From the NCBI RefSeq assembly GCF_017354945.1, contig NZ_CP071503.1, forward strand, positions 3,596,001 to 3,660,000: DNA of 64,000 nt, given 5' to 3'. Below the pieces are notes generated by a model. It had not been told where the DNA came from, searched no databases, and worked only from the letters and a program-made list of their open reading frames with translations. Of this stretch, positions 55,547 through 64,000 are shown piece after piece. Each line of letters opens with the position of its first letter. Position 1 is the first letter of the stretch. The translations under genes and the position numbers were made by a program. Origin of the DNA: Shewanella avicenniae. GTDB lineage: Bacteria; Pseudomonadota; Gammaproteobacteria; Enterobacterales; Shewanellaceae.

Positions 55547-55607
55547 CGCGGCCTTATTTTTCTGGGCTAACTGCCCAGCCCGTTAATAGCATCGCGGAAC
55601 GCCTATC

Positions 55608-57050
55608 TTGAAAAATTCAGTTGAGACTTTTGACCCGAAACAGACCACCACTCTGGAGACGGCCGAGAAAACCCTCGCGCAAACAGCAGACAGCAATAAC
55701 GCTGTGGCCAGCGGTAACCGCATTGGCTTTGTCAGCCTTGGTTGTCCCAAGAATTTGGTAGATTCAGAACGTATTCTGACCCAACTACGCATTGATGGTT
55801 ATGAAGTCACCAACAGTTACCAAGACTCTGACTTAGTCATCGTCAACACCTGTGGTTTTATCGATGCCGCAGTGGAAGAATCCTTGGATGCGATTCGCGA
55901 AGCGCTGGAAGAAAACGGCAAAGTATTGGTCACTGGCTGCCTTGGCGCCAAAGAGAACCAGATCCGTGAAGTACACCCAGATGTGTTGGAAATTACTGGC
56001 CCGCATAGCTACGAAGCTGTGCTCTCGCATGTGCACAAATATGTGCCAAAGCCAGCGCACGATCCATTTACCTCACTGATCCCACAAACAGGTGTGAAGT
56101 TAACCCCTAAGCACTATGCCTATTTGAAGATTTCTGAAGGCTGCGACAACCGTTGCACCTTCTGTATCATTCCTTCGCTACGTGGTGACCTCGACAGCCG
56201 CGAAGTGGGCAGCGTATTGGATGAAGCCAAGCGCTTGGTTGAAAGTGGCGTACAAGAAATTCTCGTAGTTAGCCAAGACACCTCAGCTTATGGTAAAGAT
56301 TTAGGTGGCCGTACCGGTTTCTGGAACGGTATGCCAGTGAAACAAAACATCACCGAGTTGGCGCGTCATCTGGGGCAGATGGGCGCGTGGGTGCGCTTGC
56401 ACTACGTTTACCCATACCCTTGGGTCGATGAGTTGATCCCGCTGATGGCGGAAGGTTTAGTGCTGCCGTATCTGGATCTGCCACTGCAACATGCCAGCCC
56501 ACGGGTACTTAAGCTGATGAAGCGTCCGGGCCGTATCGACCGTCAATTAGAAGCAATCCGCAAATGGCGTGAAATCTGCCCTGACTTGGTGATCCGTTCA
56601 ACCTTCATTGTAGGCTTCCCAGGCGAAACGGAAGAAGACTTCCAAATCCTGCTCGACTTCCTCAAAGAAGCGCGCTTGGATCGCGTGGGTTGTTTCAAAT
56701 ACTCAGAAGTTGAAGGCGCTGCCGCCAACGAACTGGGTGAAGAGATGATCAGCGAAGAGGTAAAAGAAGATCGCTATATGCGCTTTATGGAAGTGCAGGC
56801 GGAGATCAGTGCTGAACGTTTAGCGCGTTTAGTTGGCCGTGAGTTGGATATTCTGATCGACGACGTAGATGAAGAAGGTGCAATTGGCCGTTGCTATGCC
56901 GATGCGCCAGAAATCGACGGCATGGTGTTTATCAATGGTGAAACTGAACTGGAACCGGGCAATCTGGTACGTGCAGTGATTACTCACTCTGATGAACACG
57001 ATATGTGGGCAGAACTGGTAGATATGCCAGATGAAGCTGAGCAGGATTAA
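55608..57050 (+). CDS. rimO: Ribosomal protein S12 methylthiotransferase
   Basis: Radical-SAM enzyme adding a methylthio group to Asp89 of ribosomal protein S12. 480 residues. The N-terminal MTTase domain has three Cys ([23 protein letters not shown]). The radical-SAM cluster motif is CxxxCxxC in [20 protein letters not shown], and a C-terminal TRAM domain binds the substrate. All match E. coli RimO closely. The start is TTG at 55608 with GGAA upstream, no ATG being available; the 40-residue N-terminal extension ([15 protein letters not shown]) resembles the extension seen in Shewanella RimO. Confidence 0.96.
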   Translation: MKNSVETFDPKQTTTLETAEKTLAQTADSNNAVASGNRIGFVSLGCPKNLVDSERILTQLRIDGYEVTNSYQDSDLVIVNTCGFIDAAVEESLDAIREALEENGKVLVTGCLGAKENQIREVHPDVLEITGPHSYEAVLSHVHKYVPKPAHDPFTSLIPQTGVKLTPKHYAYLKISEGCDNRCTFCIIPSLRGDLDSREVGSVLDEAKRLVESGVQEILVVSQDTSAYGKDLGGRTGFWNGMPVKQNITELARHLGQMGAWVRLHYVYPYPWVDELIPLMAEGLVLPYLDLPLQHASPRVLKLMKRPGRIDRQLEAIRKWREICPDLVIRSTFIVGFPGETEEDFQILLDFLKEARLDRVGCFKYSEVEGAAANELGEEMISEEVKEDRYMRFMEVQAEISAERLARLVGRELDILIDDVDEEGAIGRCYADAPEIDGMVFINGETELEPGNLVRAVITHSDEHDMWAELVDMPDEAEQD

Positions 57051-57074
57051 TTAGCTCGCGTGAAACGTGTTTAG

Positions 57075-57100
57075 AAGCGTGCCGCATGGCGCGCTTTTTT
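57075..57100 (+). terminator. Terminator of rimO
   Basis: Nine-pair stem AAGCGTGCC/GGCGCGCTT (one wobble pair) with a four-base loop, followed by a T-run, 25 bases after the stop. Confidence 0.8.
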
Positions 57101-57127
57101 ATGCGCCAAACATTTTTCGCTACCGCG

Positions 57128-57358
57128 TTAACAGCCTACAGACATAGCTAATCCATAAAAATCAAAAGGGGCAAAGCCCTTGTGTGCTTGCCCCTTTTGG
57201 TTGCGTTGCTTACGTTGAAACGCCCCTTTGCCCTTTTTCGCCGACTCAGTGCGAGTGCGAAACAGCGGACTGGTGACGGCGGCTTTAAGCGCGTTATCCA
57301 TAATATCTCCGCGCCCAAATTCATGTTGCGGTTGCGACCGCAGCTTAGCTTTTGCCAT
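57128..57358 (-). CDS. arfA: Alternative ribosome-rescue factor A
   Basis: Rescues stalled ribosomes by recruiting release factor 2 when tmRNA fails. 76 residues (72 in E. coli). The core IMDNALKAAVTSPLFRTRTE matches the ArfA recruitment region, followed by the basic KKGKGAFQRKQRNQKG that enters the mRNA channel. The C-terminus ends in a hydrophobic tail (FYGLAMSVGC) like the degradation tail of E. coli ArfA. A strong hairpin lies inside the coding sequence at codons 54-66 (57164-57198), the arrangement that makes arfA mRNA non-stop and so self-regulated. AAGGAG site before the ATG. Confidence 0.92.
   Translation of the reverse strand: MAKAKLRSQPQHEFGRGDIMDNALKAAVTSPLFRTRTESAKKGKGAFQRKQRNQKGQAHKGFAPFDFYGLAMSVGC
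57164..57198 (-). promoter_or_regulatory. Hairpin inside arfA
   Basis: AAAAGGGGCAAAGC pairs with GCTTGCCCCTTTT (one-base bulge, eight-base loop), followed on the minus strand by a T-rich stretch. In E. coli the equivalent hairpin causes RNase III cleavage or termination, giving a truncated ArfA released only when tmRNA is saturated. The same logic is inferred here. Confidence 0.75.
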
Positions 57359-57594
57359 AACAACTCCTTCGGTTTGTACGACTGAATTAACTGACGCGAT
57401 TTAGCGTCGATGATTGGACATCCATCTACAGCAGATGTTCAAAAAATCGGCCGCAATACTACGCCAAGCGGGTTAAAAGTCCAGCAATTTTCATCTGTAT
57501 TTCCCCGCCACAATGCTATACATTGACGCAAAGCTATTAATTGTCCGACACCACAATTAATCATCACAACTACAATAATCGAGACACATTTTTC

Positions 57595-58233
57595 ATGACT
57601 GTTGGCGCAAAAGGATTGATTCGCACAGGCTTGATTTCTATCGGATTACTCGCTGCTCAGAGCGGTGATCCAGCTCAAGCGGTATCATTGAGTATTCCCC
57701 CATTAATGACTGCACCCGAGATGCTGATGCAGCTTAACCAACAACTTATCCTCAGCAAGAATGCCCCACGAAGACTCAATGCTTGGTGCAAAAATGTGTT
57801 GGGCGATCAGCAAGGAATTCGCGTCAGCCAAACCAATGGCGCAGCACCACAACCCAGTGCCGAAATTCGACAACTGCTGCAGGTAACCTATGACACTGAA
57901 CTGAGTTATCTCAAGTTAAGTTATCAGTGCAATCGCCAAGTGGTGGCAGTTTATGAACATTGGTATGTACCGAGTCTGGTACCGCCAGAGCTAAAAGATA
58001 ACCTGCAACAAGCCGACCTCCAGCTCGGTGCCCAACTCCGCCAGCTGGGGTTCTATCGGCAGAGCTTGAGTAATCGCCCATTATGGCCAGAGACAGGCGC
58101 CCTACCAATCTTTGTGCTGCAACATCAAGCCTTGTGGTATCGCAGCGACAAAACCCCATTTAGTGCCGTGACCGAACATTACACCCGGCAGTTACTGCCG
58201 TTGGCACAACAGGGGCAACATTCGCCCTACTGA
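57595..58233 (+). CDS. Hypothetical secreted protein with chorismate-lyase-like pattern
   Basis: A 212-residue protein from the ATG at 57595 (a TTG 18 codons earlier is the alternative; neither has a strong ribosome site). The first 30 residues contain a signal-like hydrophobic segment (LIRTGLISIGLLAAQ). The rest has a strand-rich pattern, VVAVYEHWYVPSLVPPELK, and LGAQLRQL with a later ALPIFVLQHQALWYR, loosely resembling the UbiC chorismate-lyase fold. That resemblance is weak; the key Arg and Glu are not identifiable, so no function is assigned. A TATACA -10-like box lies at 57517-57522. Confidence 0.6.
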   Translation: MTVGAKGLIRTGLISIGLLAAQSGDPAQAVSLSIPPLMTAPEMLMQLNQQLILSKNAPRRLNAWCKNVLGDQQGIRVSQTNGAAPQPSAEIRQLLQVTYDTELSYLKLSYQCNRQVVAVYEHWYVPSLVPPELKDNLQQADLQLGAQLRQLGFYRQSLSNRPLWPETGALPIFVLQHQALWYRSDKTPFSAVTEHYTRQLLPLAQQGQHSPY

Positions 58234-58258
58234 AAAAGGCGCCACTGGCGCCTTTTTT
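58233..58258. terminator. Bidirectional terminator between the 57595-58233 gene and pmbA
   Basis: Eleven-base perfect stem AAAAAGGCGCC/GGCGCCTTTTT with a three-base loop between convergent genes. Confidence 0.9.
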
Positions 58259-58286
58259 ATGGATATTTGAGTAAAGATGTCCGCGA

Positions 58287-59630
58287 TTAGTTACCGGCGA
58301 TCTTCATTTCATCGAGCAAAATGGCGCCGGTACGAATTGAAGAGCGCAACTCGCGATCACTGCTGACCGCCACCATATTGCGGTACATATCTTTCAGATT
58401 ACTGGCAATGGTGATCTCTTCAACGGGATAGAGGATTTCACCGTTTTCGACGTAAAAACCTGCCGCGCCGCGCGAGTAATCACCGGTCACTGCGTTAACG
58501 CCTTGCCCCATCACTTCAGTGACTAATAAGCCAGTGCCCATCTGTGTTAACAGTTGTTCCAAGGTTTTACCGCTGTCGGACACAGTCCAGTTGTAAATAC
58601 CGCCAGCATGACCGGTATTCTTCATACCGAGTTTACGCGCCGAGTAACTGGTCAACAGATAGGTTTGCAGCACACCATCGGTGATGATGGCGCGGTCTTG
58701 AGTCGCCACCCCTTCACTATCGTACATGGCGCTGGCCAAGCCGCCGCGTAAGTGCGGTTGCTCTTGAATACTGAACCATTCAGGGAATAGCTGTTGATTG
58801 AGCGAATCCTGCAAGAAGCTGGATTTGCGATACAAACTTGAACCGCTGATCGCGCCAACAAAGTGCCCCAGCAAACCCGTGGCCAACTCTGGTGCAAAAA
58901 TCACCGGCAGTTTGCCAGTAGGTAATTTACGCGCGCCAAGTCGATTAATGGTTTTCTTCGCGGCACTGCGGCCAATCTCAGCGGCAGACAACAGCTGCTC
59001 ATATTGGCGCGCCACAGCGTAATCATAATCACGCTGCATATCGCCCGCTTCATCGCTGCCAATGACCACACAGCTCAAGCTGTAACGGCTGCTGCAGTAA
59101 CCGTGCAAAAAACCGTGGCTATTGCCATACACTTTAATACTGCTGTGCGAATTCGCCGTTGCGCCATCGGAGTTGGTCACCCGCGGATCAAATGCCAGCG
59201 CAGCGGTTTCGGCTTCAATGGCTAATTCAGCCAACTCTTCAGCGGTACTATGGCGTGGGTGGTACAGATCTAAATCGGGGAATTCGGTCGCCATCAACTC
59301 GGCGTCAGCTAACCCTGCAGCAGGGTCTTGACTGGTATAACGCGCAATGCCATCGGCGGCTTTTACTGCTTGGCGAATCGCTTCAGGAGAGAGATCTGAA
59401 GTTGAGGAGTTGCCCTTGTGCCCATCCCGGTAGACGGTGATCCCCAAGGCACCATCTTTATTAAATTCAACCGTTTCCACCTCTTTTAAACGACAAGAAA
59501 CACTCAAACCTTGCTGTTTACTGATGGCAACTTCGGCGGCACTGCTGCCTAAACTGCGGGCATATTCAAGTGCTGTGGCTACCGCATCTTGCAGTGCCGA
59601 CAGCTCGGAATCGATGAATGGAACTGACAC
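58287..59630 (-). CDS. pmbA: Metalloprotease PmbA (TldE)
   Basis: Partner of TldD in a zinc-dependent heteromeric protease that unfolds and trims small peptides (microcins, the CcdA antitoxin). 447 residues; TldE-type features: [61 protein letters not shown], and [20 protein letters not shown] near the end. TldE itself lacks the zinc HExxxH motif, as expected. The GTG at 59630 is chosen because [11 protein letters not shown] fits the family start; another GTG is four codons earlier. It is divergent from darP, a conserved neighbourhood. Confidence 0.93.
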   Translation of the reverse strand: MSVPFIDSELSALQDAVATALEYARSLGSSAAEVAISKQQGLSVSCRLKEVETVEFNKDGALGITVYRDGHKGNSSTSDLSPEAIRQAVKAADGIARYTSQDPAAGLADAELMATEFPDLDLYHPRHSTAEELAELAIEAETAALAFDPRVTNSDGATANSHSSIKVYGNSHGFLHGYCSSRYSLSCVVIGSDEAGDMQRDYDYAVARQYEQLLSAAEIGRSAAKKTINRLGARKLPTGKLPVIFAPELATGLLGHFVGAISGSSLYRKSSFLQDSLNQQLFPEWFSIQEQPHLRGGLASAMYDSEGVATQDRAIITDGVLQTYLLTSYSARKLGMKNTGHAGGIYNWTVSDSGKTLEQLLTQMGTGLLVTEVMGQGVNAVTGDYSRGAAGFYVENGEILYPVEEITIASNLKDMYRNMVAVSSDRELRSSIRTGAILLDEMKIAGN

Positions 59631-59751
59631 TATGCAACTCACTCAAGAAAATTATGCCGTTAAGCATAACAAACCCGCGCTGAGTTCTCATATACAAAAC
59701 TGACGAAAGCGAATGAAAATCGGCGCCGATGCAGACGAAATCGCTTTGTAA

Positions 59752-59760
59752 TGCTACAAT
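59752..59760 (+). promoter_or_regulatory. Extended -10 promoter of darP
   Basis: TG, one base, TACAAT, 29 bases before the ATG at 59789; no clear -35. Confidence 0.45.
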
Positions 59761-59788
59761 CTGCGCGATTTCACAGGAAACCAGAGTT

Positions 59789-60328
59789 ATGAAGATCGTC
59801 GACGATTCCGAGCTGTTAAAACAACCCTATGACCACGATGGCGAGTATGTTAGTAAGTCCGCATTAAAACGCGAAAGTACTGCTGCTCAAGACCTAGGTG
59901 CGCAGTTACTGACACTTAGCAAAAGCCAGCTAGACCGTATCACCCTTGATGATTCGCTGCTGGATGCGTTGGCGTTGGCTAAAAAAATCAAGCCGAATAC
60001 TGATGCTCACCGCCGTCAGGTGCAGTATATCGGCCGTTTGATGCGTAATATTGATATTGAGCCGATTAAAGCCTCACTAGACAAGATCATGAACCGTAAA
60101 AATCAGGTGGCTGCGCAAGTGCAGTTGACTGAGAAATTACGCGACAGACTGTTAGCGGAAGGTGATGCTGCGGTGCAAGAATTGGTTGAACAATACCCAT
60201 CATTGGATCGCCAAAAATTGCGCCAAATGCTGCGTCAAGCCAGCAAAGAGTTGACCAAAGTGGAGCTGAGCCAATCAGCCGCAGCCAGCAACTTGTTTAA
60301 ATATCTGTTGGCAGAAACCTCAGCGTAA
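59789..60328 (+). CDS. darP: Ribosome-associated protein DarP (YjgA)
   Basis: A 179-residue cytosolic protein that helps late 50S subunit assembly. Family markers: EYVSKSALKRESTAAQDLG near the start, LLDALALAKKIKPNTDAHRRQ and YIGRLMRNIDIEPI, and a C-terminal helical part rich in charged residues. It matches YjgA in length and in its location next to pmbA. ATG at 59789 follows CAGGAAACCAGAGTT; the frame extends 20 codons further without a better start. Confidence 0.94.
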   Translation: MKIVDDSELLKQPYDHDGEYVSKSALKRESTAAQDLGAQLLTLSKSQLDRITLDDSLLDALALAKKIKPNTDAHRRQVQYIGRLMRNIDIEPIKASLDKIMNRKNQVAAQVQLTEKLRDRLLAEGDAAVQELVEQYPSLDRQKLRQMLRQASKELTKVELSQSAAASNLFKYLLAETSA

Positions 60329-60350
60329 TTTTCGGATTTCGGCTAACAAG

Positions 60351-60385
60351 AAACGCCATCGGCTCACTGCTGATGGCGTTTTTTT
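60351..60385 (+). terminator. Terminator of darP
   Basis: Ten-base stem AAACGCCATC/GATGGCGTTT with an 11-base loop and a long T-run, just after the darP stop and next to the end of the ABC permease gene. Confidence 0.85.
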
Positions 60386-61538
60386 ATGGCAAATGGATAG
60401 CATCGGCCAACGCGAGTTGCCGACGACGTACACCCCACACAGCTAATAGCAGATACCCCAACGCCAAACCCCATAACTGCAACCACTGCGGCATGATTTG
60501 GCTCCAATCCGCGCCCATCTGATTTAGTTGCAACATCGCCATCATGCCCGGAATGGCAGGCACCAGTTGCGAAAGCCAAATCAACGGCTCAGGGATTAGC
60601 GTCAGTGGCCACACAAAGCCGCCCACAAATAGGATTGGCATCGAGGTTAACAGCATCACTTGGGTGGGCAAATCACGCCGATTGAACAAGGTGCTGAGTG
60701 CCATGCCCGCCGCTGCGGTGGCCAGCAAAAATGGTAGCATCAGCAGTAATACTTGCCCAAGGGACGCCAAACGCCCGACATCGTAACCGTAGAAGCACCA
60801 GCCGACATAGAAAGCACTGAAAAAAGCATACAGCAGTGTGAAGGACGCGATGCGTAAGCACACAGTGGTTAACGGCGAAAACTGCTGCCAGTAACCTGTT
60901 TGACGCCATTGCCCAGCGCCCAAGATCCCCATACCGATCAGCAGGGTTTGGTGCAGGATCAGCAAAAACAACCCTGGCACCACATAGCCGGGATAACCCA
61001 AGCCAGCATTAAATACCGCCACTTCATTCAAGGCTATTGGTGCAACCTGCTTCGCCGCAGCAGCAGGTAGAATGCCGTTGGCCAACAACCCTTGCAGCTG
61101 CAACTTGCCGCTAATATCGAGCCCGGCTTCGGTTAAGCCCCGCACCACCGCCGAATAGATCAGAAAGTAGCTGGCATCTCCGGCAAAACCTAGGGTGACT
61201 TGCTGACCGCGTAAAAGATCGCGTCGAAAGCCTTCGGGGATCAGCAACAGCCCTTTGGCCTGATCACGGTCGATCATTGTCTGCGCTTCCGCCACTGAGC
61301 CCGCTCGCGCGATAATAGCTACTTGTGAGTTGGCATCGGCATAGCGGATCATCTGCCGCGATAACGATGAGTTATCGAGATCAACCACCACCACAGCTTG
61401 GTCAGTGGCCACTTGATGAATATAGGGCAACGGATAGAGCACTGAGTAAAACAGCACACCGCCAAACAAGGTCAAGGCGATAGCACGATCGCGCACAATC
61501 GCCAGTAGATCAGTGACTATCCAACCCCAGTAACTCAT
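60384..61538 (-). CDS. ABC-2 type transport permease (second copy)
   Basis: A 384-residue inner-membrane permease of the ABC2_membrane_3 type. One N-terminal helix (15-35), a large periplasmic domain (40-180) with DQAVVVVDLDNSSLSRQMIRY, then five or six C-terminal helices ending with SMPILFVGGFVWPL, IPGMMAMLQL and a last helix. It pairs with the next permease, which overlaps it by four bases (ATGA). No ABC ATPase lies in the window. Homologues export drugs, heme-like or polysaccharide-type molecules; the substrate is unknown. Confidence 0.88.
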   Translation of the reverse strand: MSYWGWIVTDLLAIVRDRAIALTLFGGVLFYSVLYPLPYIHQVATDQAVVVVDLDNSSLSRQMIRYADANSQVAIIARAGSVAEAQTMIDRDQAKGLLLIPEGFRRDLLRGQQVTLGFAGDASYFLIYSAVVRGLTEAGLDISGKLQLQGLLANGILPAAAAKQVAPIALNEVAVFNAGLGYPGYVVPGLFLLILHQTLLIGMGILGAGQWRQTGYWQQFSPLTTVCLRIASFTLLYAFFSAFYVGWCFYGYDVGRLASLGQVLLLMLPFLLATAAAGMALSTLFNRRDLPTQVMLLTSMPILFVGGFVWPLTLIPEPLIWLSQLVPAIPGMMAMLQLNQMGADWSQIMPQWLQLWGLALGYLLLAVWGVRRRQLALADAIHLP

Positions 61539-62683
61539 GGCGCCACCTCGGTTACCATCAATGCCGGGTTGGGGCGGCGTTTATAAGCCAACAAAAGTGC
61601 TGGGATCAACAGCAGTAAAAAACCCGCCATCCCCGCGCAGTGTTGCCACATCAAGGGCACATTGCCATAACTGACGAGGCTGATCTGCGCTTCCATGTAA
61701 TGGCTTGATGGCATCAATTGACGCCATAGTTTAGCGATCGTCGGCATTTCGGAGGTAGGAAAGGTAATCCCCATATAGGCAAAGGCTGGGGCAAACAACG
61801 CGGTCGAAAAGCTGATCACCCGCGCACTATCGGCCAGTAAAAAGAAGATGGTCATCACCCACAAACCAACTGCAAGTAACAAACACAACTGCACCGGCAG
61901 CAACCATAACAGCTGCGCGGCAGGTAAGCCGAGATAGCCATAAAGCAGCGCTAACATAAATTGACCATGCAGCAACAAGATGGGCAAATAGAGCGCCAAT
62001 TTGGCACCGATAAGCTTCAACCAACCAATTTGATAGCTTTGTTGCCAATGGCTTGGAGTTAGTTCGCGATTGAGGGCATTGGCAAAGATCAACATCGCCA
62101 GCAGTTGCCATAAAGCCACCAAAATCGGCGGCACTAAAAAGCCAACGTAGTTGGTATTGCGATTAAACAGTGCGGTGGTTTGAGTCGTGACGGGGGCAAT
62201 GTGGGTAGTCACTAACTTCGCTGGAACGCCATGAGCAAGCAGCGACTGCCGTGACAAATGCTGTAAGCCGTCCGCCAGCGCTAAACTGATTTGCGACGAT
62301 AATAGCTTACCCACCAACAGAAATTGGCCGGTGTAACGAATATCAATTTGCGGCTGTTGCCCCAGTAGCAACTCACGGCGTAAACCATTGGGCAGTGTGA
62401 CCATGGCAAACACCTCACCTTGGCGCATTGCCGCCACGGCGTCAGCGTGATTGGTGTAGCTAATTACCTGATTTACCGGGCTGGCGTCTAACGAACGGCT
62501 CAGCATTCGGCTAACGCTGGAGTTATCCTGATCCACCAATGCCACCGGCAATTGCCGCGGCAGTCCCGAAGAAAATAGCCACCACAGCATTAGAAAGCCG
62601 AGCAGCGGAATATAACTGATTAATGCCAGCTGCCAGTTGTCCTGCTTAAGTAAGCGAAGCTCACGCCGCAGCAGCGCCAACAT
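61535..62683 (-). CDS. ABC-2 type transport permease (first copy)
   Basis: A 382-residue permease, related to the adjacent one: N-terminal helix (20-40), periplasmic domain with LPVALVDQDNSSVSRMLSRS and MVTLPNGLRRELLLG, and C-terminal helices including FAPAFAYMGITFPTSEMP. It overlaps the downstream permease by four bases and shares one base (TAATG) with the HlyD gene, so the operon is tightly coupled. Together the two likely form a heterodimeric channel. Confidence 0.88.
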   Translation of the reverse strand: MLALLRRELRLLKQDNWQLALISYIPLLGFLMLWWLFSSGLPRQLPVALVDQDNSSVSRMLSRSLDASPVNQVISYTNHADAVAAMRQGEVFAMVTLPNGLRRELLLGQQPQIDIRYTGQFLLVGKLLSSQISLALADGLQHLSRQSLLAHGVPAKLVTTHIAPVTTQTTALFNRNTNYVGFLVPPILVALWQLLAMLIFANALNRELTPSHWQQSYQIGWLKLIGAKLALYLPILLLHGQFMLALLYGYLGLPAAQLLWLLPVQLCLLLAVGLWVMTIFFLLADSARVISFSTALFAPAFAYMGITFPTSEMPTIAKLWRQLMPSSHYMEAQISLVSYGNVPLMWQHCAGMAGFLLLLIPALLLAYKRRPNPALMVTEVAP

Positions 62684-63660
62684 TAGTCCATCTCCTCCAG
62701 CAGCACCGTCATTCCAGCGCGAAGATCCGCAATCGGCGTGGTAGGCCGTAGCTCGACCTCAAAGGTGCGCAGATCAAAATCATGGCCGCTTTCGGTAGCA
62801 CGCCAAGTAGCAAAATCGCCCAGCGCACTGATATAACTCACTTTAAATTCAAATGACTTGCCCAATGCGGGAATGCGTAGTTGCTTAATATCACCTTGAT
62901 GGAACTGCTTTAGCGCATCTTCGCGGACTTGAAAGATGGCCCAGCTATCTTGCATATCAATCAAGCTCACTACCGGAAAACCGCTACCAGCCAGCTCTCC
63001 CGGCTGCAATAACACTTCGGTAATTTCACCAGATTTTGGTGCACGCATCTGACTATCGGCCAGTACCGCATTCACCTCTTGCACAGCGCCCTCGGCGCGT
63101 TTGGCATTCCCAGCAGCAGCAACTTTTTGTTCGCTACGGGCGCCCTCTTGTGCCATATCAAACATCGCTTTCGCTGCTTGTTCGGTATATTTGGCCGCTT
63201 GCCATTGGGTATAGGCTTCATCGCGTTTCTGGCGTGCGACCACCCCATCATGGTGAAGGTTTTCCACACGGTCATAAGTGGTTTTCGCCAGCTCAGCAGC
63301 CGCTTTGGCTTTGAGCCACTGCTCGCGGGCTGCGGCAATTTGTTGCTTACGGGCACCGTTGTCTGCCTCTTGCTGCAAGGCTTGCGCCGATTGCAGTGCG
63401 CCACTGGCTTGCAGCAACTTGGCATTGAGTTCAGGACTATCAATAGCAAACAGCAGATCACCTGCTTGGACACTGTCACCGCGACGCACCATCACTTGCT
63501 CTACTCGGCCCGCCACTTTAGACGAGACGTTGTATTCACGCGCTTCCATCTGTCCTTGCAGCGGTTGTGGCGTGGGCGTGTAGGCTAACACCAAGCCATA
63601 GATCAGCGCGGCAGCAATGCCACCTAAAGCGACCGTCGCTAGTACCGAATTAGCGCGCAT
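62683..63660 (-). CDS. HlyD-family membrane fusion protein
   Basis: A 325-residue periplasmic adaptor anchored by an N-terminal helix (7-29). Lipoyl/barrel-sandwich motifs VSSKVAGRVEQVMVRRGDSVQAGDLLFAID at 45-73 flank a long alpha-helical hairpin (80-190). The region after 205 (MRAPKSGEITEVLLQPGELA) resumes the barrel. It bridges inner-membrane permeases to a TolC-type outer-membrane channel encoded just upstream, whose stop lies 11 bases inside this gene. The start has AGGAGA upstream. Confidence 0.92.
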   Translation of the reverse strand: MRANSVLATVALGGIAAALIYGLVLAYTPTPQPLQGQMEAREYNVSSKVAGRVEQVMVRRGDSVQAGDLLFAIDSPELNAKLLQASGALQSAQALQQEADNGARKQQIAAAREQWLKAKAAAELAKTTYDRVENLHHDGVVARQKRDEAYTQWQAAKYTEQAAKAMFDMAQEGARSEQKVAAAGNAKRAEGAVQEVNAVLADSQMRAPKSGEITEVLLQPGELAGSGFPVVSLIDMQDSWAIFQVREDALKQFHQGDIKQLRIPALGKSFEFKVSYISALGDFATWRATESGHDFDLRTFEVELRPTTPIADLRAGMTVLLEEMD

Positions 63661-64000
63661 TCCTTATCTCCTGCTGTTTACTGTATCCAATAAAATCATC
63701 TAATTGCCCGCTAACTGCCATCAGGTGTGCATAGGCTTGCAGATAGCGATATTGCGCCGCCAACTGCTTGGTATTGACTGCACTGAGTTTTAATTCAGCG
63801 TCAACGCGCTCCACCGAGGTCGCCAAGCCTTGATTGAATGCCAATTCACGTAGGTGCAGATTTTCGACCGCTAATTCCCGCGAGGTATTCAGCGAGTGGA
63901 TCTCCTCTGCGGCCTGTTGCATCTGGCGGTAACTCTGATCCACCAGCAGGCTCAGATCTTCGGTGGTTTGTGCTTTGGTATAACGGGCTTGCAATAACGC
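63650..64000 (-). CDS. TolC-family outer-membrane efflux protein (partial, 5' end missing)
   Basis: The C-terminal 116 or so codons of a TolC-like outer-membrane channel, open to the window's edge. The helical periplasmic repeats are recognisable: VDQSYRQMQQAAEEIHSLNTSRELAVENLHLRELAFNQGLATSVERVDAELKLSAV and the closing LQAYAHLMAVSGQLDDFIGY. It is the first of four genes in an export operon. The missing part should hold the outer-membrane barrel and N-terminal signal peptide. An ABC ATPase may lie further upstream, outside the window. Confidence 0.85.
   Translation of the reverse strand, partial: ALLQARYTKAQTTEDLSLLVDQSYRQMQQAAEEIHSLNTSRELAVENLHLRELAFNQGLATSVERVDAELKLSAVNTKQLAAQYRYLQAYAHLMAVSGQLDDFIGYSKQQEIRNAR

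Noticed and set aside
57595..58233. Calling the secreted protein UbiC (chorismate lyase)
   Set aside because: Only a loose pattern match; the catalytic residues are not identifiable and it has a signal-like N-terminus.

Overview
The window is a chromosomal segment of a Gammaproteobacterium, most likely Shewanella or a close relative. This rests on gene content and order read by eye, not on a database search. Supporting points are a RimO with a Shewanella-like N-terminal extension, the ubiD-fre and pmbA/darP neighbourhoods, a CoA-disulfide reductase-rhodanese fusion like the Shewanella persulfide reductase, a lipoprotein with a rhombosortase-type C-terminus, and many c-di-GMP and chemotaxis genes. 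No tRNA, rRNA, CRISPR array, prophage or plasmid genes were seen. The only mobile element is one IS3-family insertion sequence.

Layout. 1-8.4 kb: a TonB-dependent receptor, a YhcH-family protein, a lipoprotein with a GlyGly-CTERM tail, a Kef-type cation/proton antiporter, a flavodoxin-like quinone reductase homologue carrying a signal peptide, and a DUF4920/PepSY pair. 8.7-11.3 kb: pyruvate oxidase (poxB) and a YitT-family membrane protein. 11.8-15.8 kb: two tandem alkaline phosphatases, the first secreted and the second a lipoprotein on a collagen-like linker, then a periplasmic protein of unknown function. 15.9-33.5 kb: a 17.6-kb signalling block. It holds two response regulators with HDOD and degenerate HD-GYP outputs, a CheY-CheC-histidine kinase operon, a 1036-residue GGDEF-EAL protein, and a nine-gene chemotaxis operon (MCP-like protein, cheY, STAS, cheA, mcp, cheW, cheR, cheD, cheB). 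An IS3 element (33771-35008) sits just upstream of that operon.

35-43.3 kb: a SAM methyltransferase, a PaaI thioesterase, the CoA-disulfide reductase-rhodanese fusion, a NifX-like protein with a Cys/His-rich tail, an alcohol dehydrogenase, a frameshifted nucleoside phosphorylase downstream of pnuC, a DUF3012 mini-lipoprotein not recoverable from longer ORFs, and a SpoIIAA-like protein. 43.3-49.3 kb: housekeeping genes arfB, aroQ, ubiD, fre, pncB and pncA. 49.6-54.7 kb: a Cache-domain chemoreceptor, two GNAT acetyltransferases and a MASE1-GGDEF cyclase. 54.7-64 kb: a SIMPL-domain protein, rimO, arfA (with its in-gene hairpin), an unknown secreted protein, pmbA, darP, and an HlyD/ABC-2 permease/TolC export operon that runs off the window's right edge.

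How they work together. The signalling block could pair CheD (large operon) with a CheC-type phosphatase (neighbouring operon) in a region where no CheZ is seen. NAD salvage genes recur: PnuC importer, a now broken phosphorylase, nicotinamidase and nicotinate phosphoribosyltransferase. Both back-up ribosome-rescue factors, ArfA and ArfB, lie about 14 kb apart. No single unmistakably new system stands out. The best leads are the CheY-CheC-kinase/HDOD/degenerate HD-GYP hub, the exported quinone-reductase homologue beside kef, and the NifX-like gene behind a pair of repeated operator-like motifs.
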